Origin: Eutreptiella sp. 'Long Island Sound 2002'
Taxonomy: Eukaryota; Euglenozoa; Euglenophyceae; Eutreptiales; Eutreptiaceae
Direction of reading: 5' to 3'
Length of the DNA stretch: 64,000 bases
Assembly (NCBI GenBank): GCA_964036045.1
Contig: OZ038384.1
Location: forward strand, 25,411,000-25,474,999
The stretch's first letter is position 1. Every line of letters begins with the position of its first letter. The notes under the pieces were generated by a model that ran no database searches, was not told where the DNA came from, and worked only from the letters and a program-made list of their open reading frames with translations. The position numbers and the translations under genes were made by a program. Shown here in pieces: positions 20,793-31,202 of the stretch.

Positions 20793-22595
20793 CTACCACA
20801 GTTCCTCATCCGCAAAATATGCCCGAACCTCGTCAGCCAATTTTTGTGCATTGCACAGGTTGCTTCTGGAGTTGCCATTCCACCTTGGTACTTCAAAGTA
20901 CAGGAACAGACGCTCATTAACCTGCCTGAGCATCTTCATGCGGCGGGACACCAGGGTTCCTGCCCCCCCACCTCTATCACAAAAGGAGGACCAAATGTCT
21001 TTCAGCACCCTGTTGCTCCCTTCCAAAAGATCACCCGAAAACATTCCTAGGCCATAGGGCCTTATGGCCTGAATAGTGACTGTTGCATCGTGCAACATCC
21101 AGTTTATATAAGGTGATCTCATTGCTGGACAAATCCACCTCTGGAAAGCCTGGGCAACCTCTGGAGCCTGCAATGCACCCTCTTCAAACATTGTGCCATA
21201 CATGTCCCCCAGTAGTATGTACATGGCAACCACTGCTGTGTGCGTTCTCATGTCACCCCCAAGGAGGGGGGCCAGGTCCTCCCAAACCTTTAGAAGGCAC
21301 CAAGTCTCTTCCCCATCTGGCTCTGCCGTCCCCTGTAGTGCTATGTGACAACCAGACCTGTGAAGAATAGCCTGAACAGAGACCCTAGTACTGGGACGCA
21401 CAGACTTGGCCAATCTGCGTACCAAGGCAGTAACCTGCCTCCCTACAAAAATCAGAAGGTGCAGAACACATGGTAGAAGGTGACGCCGCCTCAGAGGCAC
21501 CTTCAACAACCTGCTCTGGACAACACCAAATATATCCATGGGCCTGCACTTGGCCCCAGGTGCAAGAAGCCCTAGCAACTGCTCATCTCGCTCGGTGGTT
21601 CTATCCACATCCTGTTGCAACCACGTTGCACTGGACTTGCACCACGTCATGTAAGTGAACAGACTACCTGCCATCCAATGTGTAGTGACATCCGACAACC
21701 GACGCAGCCAAGGGCTATCCCCACCGCATAAAATCCTACAGCGTCTGGATGCACCCCGGATGGGAACCACACCACTGTCAAGGGCACTCTGCAAAAAAAG
21801 GAAGATTGTTAGCCCAGACCTGGGACAACACAGAGGTGGACTTCTCACCACAAAGGGCGACGTTAACAGTCCAGTGGTAGGACAACGTCCTTGCCAAGTG
21901 ACCATGGTTGGCAAAGGAAATGGACATCTGGCACCACGATTCCCCCCCACAAGGCAACACATCCCCCCTCACAATGATCCACAGCTCTCCTTGGCACTCC
22001 CTGGGGTATTGGAGGTTAGAAACAATGGAATCAAAGGAAAATATATATCCAAAAAAGTGCTGCAGGGGCCACTGCGAAAAGACTGTGACCCGATCTGTGT
22101 GCACGGCAACCTCTAAATGCTGCGTACTTGCAAGCTGGTTCCATTCTGTGGCGAAACTAGCATAAGAGGCGAGAGAACAAAGGTGTGTGGGGACCTTACT
22201 TCTCGTCCAAGTAATCAAATCTTTGTACCTGAGGAAAATAGCGCGCGCAACATGGGGACGTAGCGCGCGCAGAAGTCAACGAAGCGCGTGCTATGAGCGG
22301 AAGTGCGCGCAATGTCACATGCAAAGCGCGCGCAATAATACCTTCTTCTTGGAATCTTCAGGAGCAGGACCAAGTCCACCACCGACAGGGGTGTGACGGC
22401 GTTGGCAGCCTCGGTCCTGCGACGCTTCTTCTCTGCTTCAGACACGGGGACCCTTTTTTCCAACCTGGCCCACAAAGACCGTTGGACGGCAGACCCTGAG
22501 CAAAAAAACTCAACTAGGTCCGCCAAAAGGTCCTCGTTCTTCCACAGGGACCACCCATAGTGGGGGCCCAAAATGTTTGCAATCTTCCCTGACAT
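20793..22595 (-). CDS. DNA-transposon first gene: putative transposase (3 exons proposed)
   Basis: Proposed exons are 22595-22342, 22228-21820 and 21788-20793, about 552 residues, ending ADEELW-TAG. The first junction (phase 2, RRR then YKDLITW) is well supported. The second needs a 31-bp intron ending TTTTTTTGCAG, or else hides a frameshift. The N-terminal part (ILGPHYGWSLWKNEDLL) may start further upstream. Near the C-terminus, YINWMLHDATVTIQ then MFSGDLLEGSNRVLKDIW resembles the end of several eukaryotic DDE transposase families, where a Glu in an F-x(4-6)-E-x-x-N context is catalytic. That assignment is inference. No early catalytic Asp is obvious. Confidence 0.5.
22229..22341 (-). other. 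GT-AG intron built of GCGCGC-type motifs (113 bp)
   Basis: Minus-strand GTATTATTGCG to TTTTCCTCAG, phase 2, joining IPRR to RYKDL in the putative transposase gene. It carries five motif copies. Confidence 0.8.
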
Positions 22596-22769
22596 TAACA
22601 GCGTCAGATGCGGTGCCGGAAGAATCTGAAACTTTAGAAAAATAGGCTTTTTTGCCCTGCTTATTAGGACATGGGGTTACAAACCCAAGACCCCGAGCCA
22701 TAGCGCGCGCTATGCTGCGCGCTATAGTTTTGTAGTGCGCACTGAGCCGTCGCGCGGCAATACCCTGTA
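22596..22769 (-). promoter_or_regulatory. Subterminal motif array and probable 5' region of the transposon genes
   Basis: Between the right TIR and the first gene lie several GCGCGC motifs (22690-22780). An open frame continues upstream of ATG 22595 (FQILPAPHLTLL), so a further 5' exon is possible; GGTATTGCC near 22763 could be a donor. Promoter function is inferred from position only. Confidence 0.35.
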
Positions 22770-22784
22770 GCGCGCACGCAGGGA
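22770..22784 (-). repeat. Right terminal inverted repeat of the DNA transposon
   Basis: On the minus strand this reads TCCCTGCGTGCGCGC, identical to the other end. It lies upstream of the first transposon gene, so transcription probably starts between here and 22600. Confidence 0.9.
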
Positions 22785-22786
22785 TA

Positions 22787-23539
22787 TGCAGCCGCATGTG
22801 TTGGAGGCTCAATTCCCCGATCACTGACAATATCCATCCCTCACCTAACACTCTGTTGACCGAGTCCCGATATAATACAGAAACAACCTCACTGATGCCT
22901 TTGGAATTTCCCGTCCTAACCGGACTGTAATGCGCTGCCGCCTCGCCTCCCGTATCAAGGAGGCTGACACATCCCACCAATCCTCCGCATCTTTTGAGAT
23001 GGATTCCAACTGTCGTCGAAGTGCGTTTCTGGAGGCGTCACAAGGGAGCATTTCCAGACATACCCTATGTCTATGACCCTTCTTCGAGCGAACACGCGCT
23101 GTAATGGCCACAATAACTGCTTTGTGGTCACACTGTGCTAGAAAAGTGGCAAAGGCTCCGCCTATACAACCCACATCACAGTCACTCACGTGCACTTTGT
23201 CGAGCCTCCTTAGAATATGCGGTGTAGTGGATGTGTGTTCATCTAATTGTTGCGGTGTATGCGTTATCTGTCTTTTGACATTTGGTATAATAATAATAAT
23301 AATAATTGGTGTAATATGTCTTGATCTCTGTAGATCACACCAAAACCATAAGTCCAGCCACAAGGGTAGAAATGTAGATCATCATGATTCAGAAATAGAG
23401 TGACCCAAGAGTCACTTAAGTTCGCTGAAGCCAGGGCCCCCAGCTCAGCTTCCCTCCTCTGCACAACAGCAGAGGTATGGGTGCTGTCAGCCCACAGGCT
23501 ATCAACTCCGAGTATTGTTACCGAGTTGTGATCACACAA
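22787..23539 (-). CDS. LINE-1w endonuclease, C-terminal half
   Basis: CDHNSVTILGVD lies where the GDFN block of APE-type LINE endonucleases is expected, and CDHKAVIVAITARV carries the terminal catalytic Asp-His. The two parts are in different frames, with a change near 23270-23360 beside an (AAT)n microsatellite. The frame then runs to the transposon insertion point (LQHMRLH). This endonuclease nicks target DNA to prime reverse transcription. Confidence 0.65.
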
Positions 23540-23572
23540 GAGTATGAGATGTCCCTCAAAGTTCTTGATGAT

Positions 23573-24043
23573 TTATTCAATCAATAACCATTGTTCGTTG
23601 CGCAGCGTGGGTAGGTGGTGCAAGTGACCCACCATGAAGAAAACTTTAGAACCAGAAATATGTCTAAGGTATACAAACATGAGCCTGGGGGAGAGTGAAC
23701 AGCTCGAAATGTGTTCCCACACATTAGTCCAATATATGGCTGAAGCACCCCTTCCACCTGGATTCACGTTACCCATGAAGTGAAAGGATCTCAGTCCGGC
23801 CGTCCGGTGAACGGAAGTGTAGTCATCCCATAGCTTGCCATGAGGCTCTTGAGCTCCCATGCCAAAAATTCTATGTTTGACTGCCGCTCCCAACAAGAGT
23901 ACATGCCTTTGATACTCCCTGTCCCCTCGAGTCACATCCGTGTTTAACCCATTGGCATTGTAGGTCATCACGAAGATGTTGTCTGTGAATGGGCACGTGT
24001 CCACTCCCCCACTTTGGAGGGCAATGTCCTGTAGGATACTCAT
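23573..24043 (-). CDS. LINE-1w endonuclease, N-terminal half (start of ORF2)
   Basis: FVMTYNANGLN and GMGAQEPHG are the first Asn and catalytic Glu blocks of an apurinic-type endonuclease, followed by GRGASAIYW and VFFMVGHLHHLP. The start codon overlaps the ORF1 stop as ATGA (24040-24043), suggesting coupled translation. The frame ends at TAA (23573-23575), probably a mutation because the domain continues downstream. Confidence 0.75.
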   Translation of the reverse strand: MSILQDIALQSGGVDTCPFTDNIFVMTYNANGLNTDVTRGDREYQRHVLLLGAAVKHRIFGMGAQEPHGKLWDDYTSVHRTAGLRSFHFMGNVNPGGRGASAIYWTNVWEHISSCSLSPRLMFVYLRHISGSKVFFMVGHLHHLPTLRNEQWLLIE

Positions 24044-24228
24044 TTCTTGGGTCCTTCAGATGCCAGACTCCTTTTGCCACACAGTTTCGCAAAGGTCAGC
24101 AGGCTCTCATCGATATCCATGTTGACTTCGACATTGGAGGATGAACTTTTCTCTTGATTGGCTTCACGTCCCGCTGGTTTGTTTTTGACATTTCTCAAAG
24201 CATTATACAGGGGGTGGTAATAGTTCAT
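24040..24228 (-). CDS. LINE-1w short ORF1 or its C-terminal remnant
   Basis: A 62-residue hydrophilic peptide (NALRNVKNKPAGREANQ) ending KK-TGA, with its stop overlapping the ORF2 ATG. It has no recognisable domain. It may be only the end of a longer ORF1 whose start is lost. Confidence 0.4.
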   Translation of the reverse strand: MNYYHPLYNALRNVKNKPAGREANQEKSSSSNVEVNMDIDESLLTFAKLCGKRSLASEGPKK

Positions 24229-24702
24229 ATATGTAGCGGTTGGTAAAAGGTGATTTTAGAAGTGTTTTTCATGCAGCGGTTGGTAAAAGGCTGGTGTTTT
24301 TCCATGTAAAGGTTGGTACCGACATCCTCTTTTTTTGATTACCTTAATGTTTCTTTGTATTTGTACAACACTGGTACTATTTCTTCCTCGTTTTTTGAAA
24401 ACATTACACTTTTTTTTTCTACACCTTGCAGTCTTGCTATCTGTGTAAAATGTTTTATCTCTTTTTTTTTCTTCAAAACCTGCTCTCCTTTATGTGCTGA
24501 AAAACCTACACTGTTTCTTTTTGTCACTCACTTCTGCATTCAAAATGCCGTTTTTTTTACCTACTGAAATATTGTTTGTTTTTTTTTGTCACTGACTTCT
24601 ATGTTGAAAATCCGGTTTTTTTTATATTGTTTTTCTTCTCTGATGTGGTCAGAGTTCCTGCTTTTTTATGAACCACCATTGCCGTGCGCAACTCGCGTGA
24701 AT
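24229..24702. other. T-rich stretch with short repeats; left flank of Ty3-O
   Basis: CGGTTGGTAAAAGG occurs twice (about 24237 and 24277), and a third related AAAGGTTGGTA lies near 24308. Two ~45-bp related segments with TTTTTGTCACT-ACTTCT lie near 24518 and 24583. No gene is visible. It could be the 5' UTR of LINE-1w. GAAT at 24699-24702 is the target-site duplication of Ty3-O. Confidence 0.5.
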
Positions 24703-27058
24703 TGAAGCCGGTTCGGACCCCCCTGGCCATCTTCAGGTCACTTGGGGTGTGTATCTATGTGCCGGCAAGCCGCCATTGGCTGATATCATACTCTCTCATC
24801 CACCTGACCTAAGCCGATGTAATAGTGTGATAGGTTTGGCTATTCCGGCTATGAGCGGCCATATTCAGTACCGAGGCGCCGCCAGCTGAGATTTATATAT
24901 CAGAATATCAGGAATCAATAGGGTTTTTTTATCATAATGTTTCCGTAATTTTTCCGCCTTCCGTTCTGATGGTCAATGTATCGGCGACTGTCAGTTAGCT
25001 CGCGATTTTGCGGTAACCGATTGGTTAACTGTTATTTCCAGATATTTTGGCGGAAACCCCGATGAAGGGTCAGATTTCATCAGTAAAGGGTTCGTTGCTT
25101 CCGCAATTTTCTAAATATGCACTCGAAATTTTAATCTGAATTTTTCGCGATGTCGGAATCGGATTTTCGACTCCGACATCGCCGCACTTGATTTGGTCTT
25201 CTTCGAGTGGTCATACTCTTTTCCCTATGCCCAAATCAGGTTTCCCTTATATCGGCCACCCATTTGACTTGGAGATATAAGGGAAACAAAAGTGATTCGT
25301 GGGACCACTTTGAAGGGCCATATCTACGCGTGAGTGCGAGGAAAGAGAACAAGGAATGTTGCGTTGCAATTGCCTCAGTCCCAAATTATTTTTAGTAGGG
25401 TCCAACACCTTAGGTCGTCATACACACTCGTTGTATCATAGGATCATGGTCATCATGGTAGAAACTTGTTTATAACTTGTTGACCATGTGTCCGGACTTG
25501 ATATTATGACTTTCGAGTGTAGCACATGAGTCTTGCGGTTGCATAGCATCTTTCTTTCGGTTCCCGGGTCCATTTTACCCAAAGTTATGACCATGGAGGG
25601 GCATGGCATACCATGGTGGGAGCCAATTTTAAGGGATATGTGTGATATTGGTAGTATATGTCTTGATATGCTCACGCCCATGTTTTATATCTTCGTGTGG
25701 CCGAAGAGATGGGGAGCCACACGTGACAAGGGCTTTGCCCATGTCCCAATTGTGGAATTCAAAGCGCTAGACTAAGTCTACCGCGTATGTATTGCTCATG
25801 GTGTGTTTGGCAAAGAGATCCATGAGTGCACTCCCATTTTCATGGGGCATGTAGATATGAGTGGCGAAGGTATCTCCATCCGCCTGATCGGGGATCCAAG
25901 TGGGGGAATTGTTCGCAAATTGTTCCAATCATTTGTATATTGAACCATGCGCGGATATCATGGGTGAGCATAGAGATATACTATCATGACAACTTTGTAT
26001 TTGGACATATTTTCATGTTTTTGACCTTAATTTTTGCTCATTTTTGCGTTTTGTGTACTTACCTGGTTGGTAAACAGCAAGAAGCCTATAGAGAGTCGAA
26101 CCATGGTATGTTGTTCATATGTTGGCATATGCGTTGGAGTTGAACACCACCATATGCCGGATCGCGTACTCCATTTGGCTTGGCGCACGAAGGATTACAA
26201 GAATTGGTCTCAAGATCATGGGCTGACTTGGGCAGTGCAGGGCGCCCATATCCGAAGGGGTTTCGAGTAGAAAGTGGGCATGTTCATGAGCGTGAACCTT
26301 TGGTGTCTGTACTCCATGAATACTAGACTTCGATTCCATACATACTTTGAGTCTTCAGATAAGTGGTAACTTCATTTTTGAGCATATATTTGATATATGG
26401 CCAATATGGTGTGAATTGGCAGTTTTTGGCATGTTATGAGTTCAAACTCATGGGGCATATCTCCAAGCCCATTCGACGCCAAGTCCAACCAAGGTTGTGT
26501 CAGGGTAGGGCATGGTCCTGAGTGCCACTCTAGGCCATGACACGCCACCCCCCCTATTGGGCTAGGATTTAGAGGCTTGGGAATGAACACTTTTTAGGGG
26601 TTATGTAGTGACTTGTGACACATGTAACCTAGCCATGCACTTGGACCTGGTTCAAGGCATCACAGTGGTGAGTCAAGGGGAGGTCTTGAGTCCAAGGAAC
26701 GAAGGGTACATGGCAGTGATGGTGTATGCTACTATCCTTCCTCACATTTGTTATTATTGTGCTCATATGCCAATTTCAGGGCTTTCCTCTTTGGTGCAAT
26801 TCTTGTACATGCCCGCCACCGTGGGACGACCGGTGTGCTGAACGGAAGCCCGCAGTGTGGATTGGATTGTGCATTGGGTTATTGCTGTATTTGTGGGATC
26901 TGGTTGCTGTTCAGGGTTGAAGGGGGATAGTATTTTCTATATTTTTGGATTTGGAACCCTGGAATTTGATAAATGCAATCGTTGATCAGGAGCAAGTCAT
27001 CAGGGGTAACACGCGGAAGGGGCACAGCAGGGGCCGGTCCTGGTAGGGAGCTTCTTTA
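24703..27058 (+). repeat. Ty3-O 5' LTR
   Basis: 2356 bp, TG...TA ends, closely matching 59995-62350. Small ORFs inside occur in both copies but show no domain. It should carry the promoter; no TATA box is singled out. Confidence 0.92.
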
Positions 27059-27072
27059 TGGTAGCAGAGGCG
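27059..27072 (+). other. Ty3-O primer binding site, initiator-methionine tRNA type
   Basis: TGGTAGCAGAGGCG starts at the base after the LTR. Its first twelve bases match the complement of the 3' end of eukaryotic initiator tRNA-Met (TGGTAGCAGAGG), the usual primer of many Ty3 and copia elements. Confidence 0.85.
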
Positions 27073-27227
27073 TACCTGCTGCCCCTACCTACCCCCGACC
27101 TGGGGACTTGGGCCCCTATGAGCCCTGCCCAAGTACGCCCCGGGTGCGTATAGTGGACTCGGTGGAGACCACGCCGGAAGTGGAAGCCCGAAGAGAAGTA
27201 CGACGTTCGGGAAGAGGAGGACTTGAC

Positions 27228-30032
27228 ATGGAGGACCTGGTCTCCATGTGTGAGCGTCGCTGCCGAAAGGCATGCAACCTCCGCTCCGCCGCGGAGGACT
27301 CTGAGGAGACATGCCATTCAGGCAGCAGTGGAGGACGGGCCCGGCGCTACCGGAAGCGCAGGTCACCCAAGCCCGCGGCAGCGGACGCCAGGGCTATGGA
27401 TACGGACCCCAGCCCGGTCAGGCTGTGGGACTCCGAGGGGCACTCCGAGGACTATCGGACAGCCTATGAGCAACCTTCGGAGTCGGAGGAGACGGCCAGG
27501 CCGCCAACAAGGGCAAACACGGCTCCAGGACCCAGCCTGGAGCATGACGCCGAGGCGTTGGAGAGGCCCACCAGAGCCAGAACGGCGCCTGTGGCCCGGC
27601 ACACGGAGTCAACGCGGGATAGCATGGGCGACACACCCATGGCGGAGGATTCCGAGGCGCCGGGAACCGCGGGATGCGCCGGATCAGGTGGAAAGGAGGC
27701 TGAGTGCCACTGCGAGCACGTGTCCTTCCTCATGGGCAAGTACCCAAAGATGGGGATGGACGCCATCGTGCATCGCCTCGACAGCCTGGACAACGCGAAG
27801 GACGGCCTAGAGGAGGACGTCGCGGGGATCTTGGATGACTAGTCGGCCGCGGAGAGAGACATGGCGGAGCTGCGAGCGGAGCAGGCGCGGTACCGGGAGA
27901 ATCTGGAGCTGGCCCTGCAGAAGCAGCAGCGAGTGGTGGACAGCCTCCTCCACCTGGTGGAGGACATGTCGGGACGCCTGAAAAGGCTTGAGGAGCTACA
28001 ACCCCTCGCCCCGGGTCCGGAGCTCCCGGCAAAGCCGGCCGCGGCAGAGCTGGTGAAGCGGGTTAAGACCCTCCTGAGCGCCATGGAGAAACCCATGGGC
28101 GGCCCGGCAGAGGCACCATACGCGCCTCCGCGTGTCGACCCGGGTGCGCTGCCGTTTGTTCCCATGTTCAGCGAATCCACAATGCTCGGGGAACACACGG
28201 CACCGGCCGAGTCCATGCGGGAAGGGCACGTAACCACGGACCCGAGGAGCCTGACGGTACACATGTCCCATGCCGCCCAGGATCTACCGATCACTACGAC
28301 TGCCCACGCAGTTTATGCGGAAGAGGAGATCCAGAGCCAGACCATGCAGGGGCGAACCATGGGAAGCGCCGACGGACATGGTAGAGGTCATCCGAGCGGA
28401 AACCTGTGGGCGAAGGACCCCAATACGGGGATATGGACGGCCGGAGGAGCAAGTCCTTCCCGCATTCCAAACCCCATGGGTTCAGGCCAAACTGGACCGC
28501 ACTCCATGGAGGAGAGGGATGTACGGGGAGTGTACTCACACCCCCCGGCCACAGGTGGTATCCTTCTCTGTGGAGTGGTGGCTGGTGACGTCGGAGACGC
28601 CATCAGGATTGACGACCTCAGGGGAATCAAAATCCCCTACTATGATGGCAACCCCTCCAACCTGGACGACTTCATCCTGGATTGGGAGGACTTCGCCGAG
28701 GAGGTCGTCGGCGAGATGCGGGGAGCGCCGCGGGACAAGTGGGTATGCCGGACATTCCCACACCGGCTGGCGCAGGACCTGAAGGAGGAGCTGCAGGATC
28801 AGATCCGGGAAGGACTGATCCATGCGGAGCAGGCCTGCCTCCAGTGGTTGGAGGATGAGGAGCGGCTGGACGCTCCGAACCAGAAGCTGGAGGACTTGTG
28901 GTCCATCCCGCTGCAGCTGGACCGCGGCGAGTTGCGGGTCCGGCAGTGGAACCGGTGCCTGCGGAAGTACCGACGGAGCCTCAAGCTGGTTGAGGACTGG
29001 AACGAGTCCAGCGAGATCCGTCACCTACTGAAGGACGTTCTGCCCGGCCACTGGAAGAGGCGAGTGGAGGACGAGGAAAAGAAGCGAGCCAAGAAGCGGG
29101 TGGTGGTGAGGATCATGGCGGCGGAGGATACCCATGCGGGTATCATGGAGTTCTTCAGGAGGAACCTGGGCGAGCCAAACCGGATGTTGCAACTGAAGAA
29201 CGCCGTGTACGTGGAGGTGTTTGGAGACACCATGGGGCAAAGGTTGCTGCGCCTCAACAACGTGGAGTGGAGGCGCGGAGAGCAGCTGAGGATGCAAGTC
29301 ATCTTCGCCCGCATGAGCCTGGACGAGATCGTGAAGTACATCACGGTGGAGTTGAAGCTCAATGCGAAGAACGAGGCCCACGTGCAGGATCGACATGGTC
29401 ATGGAGAACGAGGCCACCGAGAAGACCGCCATCATCGAGAGCTCCAGGAGGACACGGCCAACTCTGCGGAGGATGGTAGTGGAAGTGGCCAAGACCACTG
29501 GTCCAGGGAGGGTCACGAGGAGGCCCATATCTTCGCGTTTGTGGCGCACAACGTGAGGGAACATGGGCAGGATCGGTCCAGATGGAACCGGGTGGGACCC
29601 AAGAAGAACAGAGAGCCAAGGAGGATCCGGAACCCACCGCTCTCGTTCCGAGAGTACAGGTCTCAGCACGACGGGTGCTGGGTCTGTTATGGCAAGGGAA
29701 ACAACCATGCACACGACCACTGTCAGTGCAAGGTGTATGAGGCGGACAAGAAGGCCTACTTCGCCGCCCACCCCGACAAGAAGCCCAAGGAGCAGCGGAT
29801 TGCCGATTGGAATGCCAAGGGCGGAGACGGGGGAAAAGGCCAAGGCAAAGGCCAAGGGAAAGGCGGAGGAAGAGGCTATGGTGGTGGACCTGGCCAAGAC
29901 CGACGAGTGAGGTCGATCGAGGAGGTTGCTGAGGACATGTTGAGGACGTTGGAGGAACTCAAAGCCCAGCAATGTGGTGGACAAAATCCTGGCGGATCGC
30001 AGCTGGAAGGGGCTGTACGAAGTCAAGTCTAG
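27228..30032 (+). CDS. gag: Ty3-O Gag, interrupted by one in-frame TAG
   Basis: Gag forms the virus-like particle that packages element RNA. The first ATG in frame after the primer site is 27228 (MEDLVSMCERRC). An acidic, low-complexity region follows, then TAG at 27840-27842, with the same frame open again to 30032. Next come a coiled coil (AELRAEQARYRENLELALQ), a capsid-like core (ISIPYYDGNPSNLDDFILDW-type block near 28640 through EDWNESSEIRHLLKDV) and a zinc knuckle CWVCYGKGNNHAHDHCQC (29676-29729, CX2CX10HX2C), followed by a Gly/Lys-rich basic tail. It ends in TAG (30030-30032), after which the protease frame continues in phase. Confidence 0.85.
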
Positions 30033-31202
30033 AGGAGCCCCCACGGGAGTGGGACCTCGGAGGTCTCTCCTCCGAAAATCAGTGGAATCCCAGAGAAAGC
30101 GAAGGCACATCGGGTGCCGAAGAACGCTCCAGAAGAGCCAAAACCACTGAGTTTCGCCACTTCCAACCCCTGGAGCGCCCTGCCAAGGGAAGTACATGTG
30201 GGTACGGGACATGGCAAGAAGGAAGGAGCGACCACGGAGAGCCCCGTGGATGGGCAGGACCAGCCCAAGATCTACACCATCCGTGACCATACCCTTGAAG
30301 TCCTGATGCACCCGGACGTGCTAGACTTGCATGCCGTGAGAGTCATCCATACGCCTCATGGTGACGAGCGGCAGTTGCACTTGAAAGTGCGAGTACGGTG
30401 CGGACGAGAGGAGAAGGTGGTGGATGTGTCCGTGGATACGGGTGCCCAGGTGAGCCTGGTCCAGAGAGGGTTGTTCAAGGAGGAATTCCTGCAGCCCAGC
30501 CGGAGACCGGTCCGCCTGAAGGTCGCCAACGGAGAGATTATGGGTGGTGGCACCCATGAGGCCACTATCAGTATGGAATTCTGGGAGCATGAGCGCTTGA
30601 ACCGCCCTGATTTGGCGAAGAGAAGCACTCCATCCGGGAACTTCTATGTGGCCGACATCACAGATTGGGATATGATCATGGGGTATGACTTCATGGTGGC
30701 AAACGCCATTGGAGCCCTTCCCCATGGTGCAACGCTGGTCCGGGAGGATGATGAATGCCTCACATCGCTGTCCACGGACTATGCATGCGGATCATCCCAA
30801 TGGAATGCTGAGGAAGAGGATCGGATCGTCCAAGCGGTGCAAGCTGTGGGTGCCAAGTCCAGAGGAGACCGTGGAGTTCAGCTCACGGAGTATGGAATGG
30901 CGCCGCAGGTGTATGCAAGGATGATCCAGACACTGGGAGCCGAAGCGCCCGAGACGAAAGTCTTCGCTTCCCGGGTTGCCCCACTTTTGCGGAAGTGTAG
31001 GAGGCATTGGCATCGAGGAGACTCAGCATGGCAGAGGCACTGGGGTTTGAAGGAGTGGGGGCCCATGTATTGGCATGGCTCCCTGGACGATACCAGACGT
31101 ACGGTGGAGAAGATCGTCGCGGATAGGGCGAAGGGGATCCTGGTCATAACCGGCATAAAATCCACCCCATGTCCGCTGGAGGGTCTCAGGTCGACGCTGG
31201 AC
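30033..31202 (+). CDS. pol: Ty3-O protease and start of Pol, cut by Ty3-N
   Basis: This frame is in phase with gag and follows its TAG directly, so a Gag-Pol fusion would need readthrough. The retropepsin is clear: VDTGAQVSLVQ (active-site Asp), LKVANGEIMGGGTHEA (flap), and WDMIMGYDFMVA near the C-terminal end. A linker follows (WQRHWGLKEWGPMYW; GILVITGIKS), corresponding to the linker upstream of RT in Ty3-A. The frame stops by chance six bases inside the Ty3-N LTR and resumes at 54837. Confidence 0.85.

Larger units (their letters stand above)
16934..22784 (-). mobile_element. 5851-bp TIR DNA transposon with two intron-bearing genes
   Basis: The ends are a perfect 15-bp inverted repeat, TCCCTGCGTGCGCGC. 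It is flanked by TA (16932-16933 and 22785-22786), and omission of the element with one TA leaves the host LINE in frame. Both subterminal regions (to about 17305, and from about 22690) are packed with copies of a TAGCGCGCGC-type motif, probably transposase binding sites. Two minus-strand genes fill the interior. I cannot place it in a named superfamily: TA duplication is known from Tc1/mariner and some others, but the proteins do not look like mariner. Confidence 0.85.
13464..24228 (-). mobile_element. LINE-1w: APE-RT-RNaseH non-LTR retrotransposon, interrupted by a DNA transposon
   Basis: Minus-strand order is a short ORF1 (24228-24040), an endonuclease (24043-22787), then after the DNA transposon (16934-22784) the RT region (16931-15285), a zinc-ribbon region (14869-14423) and RNase H (14207-13464). 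Leaving out the transposon and one TA joins the two halves in one frame (MRLHK then ALSHIDD). The LINE itself has decayed, with several frameshifts, a TGA near 16548 and a YVDN in place of the usual RT Y/F-x-DD. It is therefore older than the transposon that split it. Confidence 0.85.

Noticed and set aside
16934-22784. KDZ/Zisupton, hAT or CACTA assignment of the DNA transposon
   Set aside because: The TA duplication does not fit the 8-bp (KDZ, hAT) or usual 3-bp (CACTA) duplications, and I see no diagnostic motif of those families.
24703-27058. Genes inside the repeated 2.36-kb segment
   Set aside because: It is an LTR; short frames repeat in the second copy simply because the DNA does.
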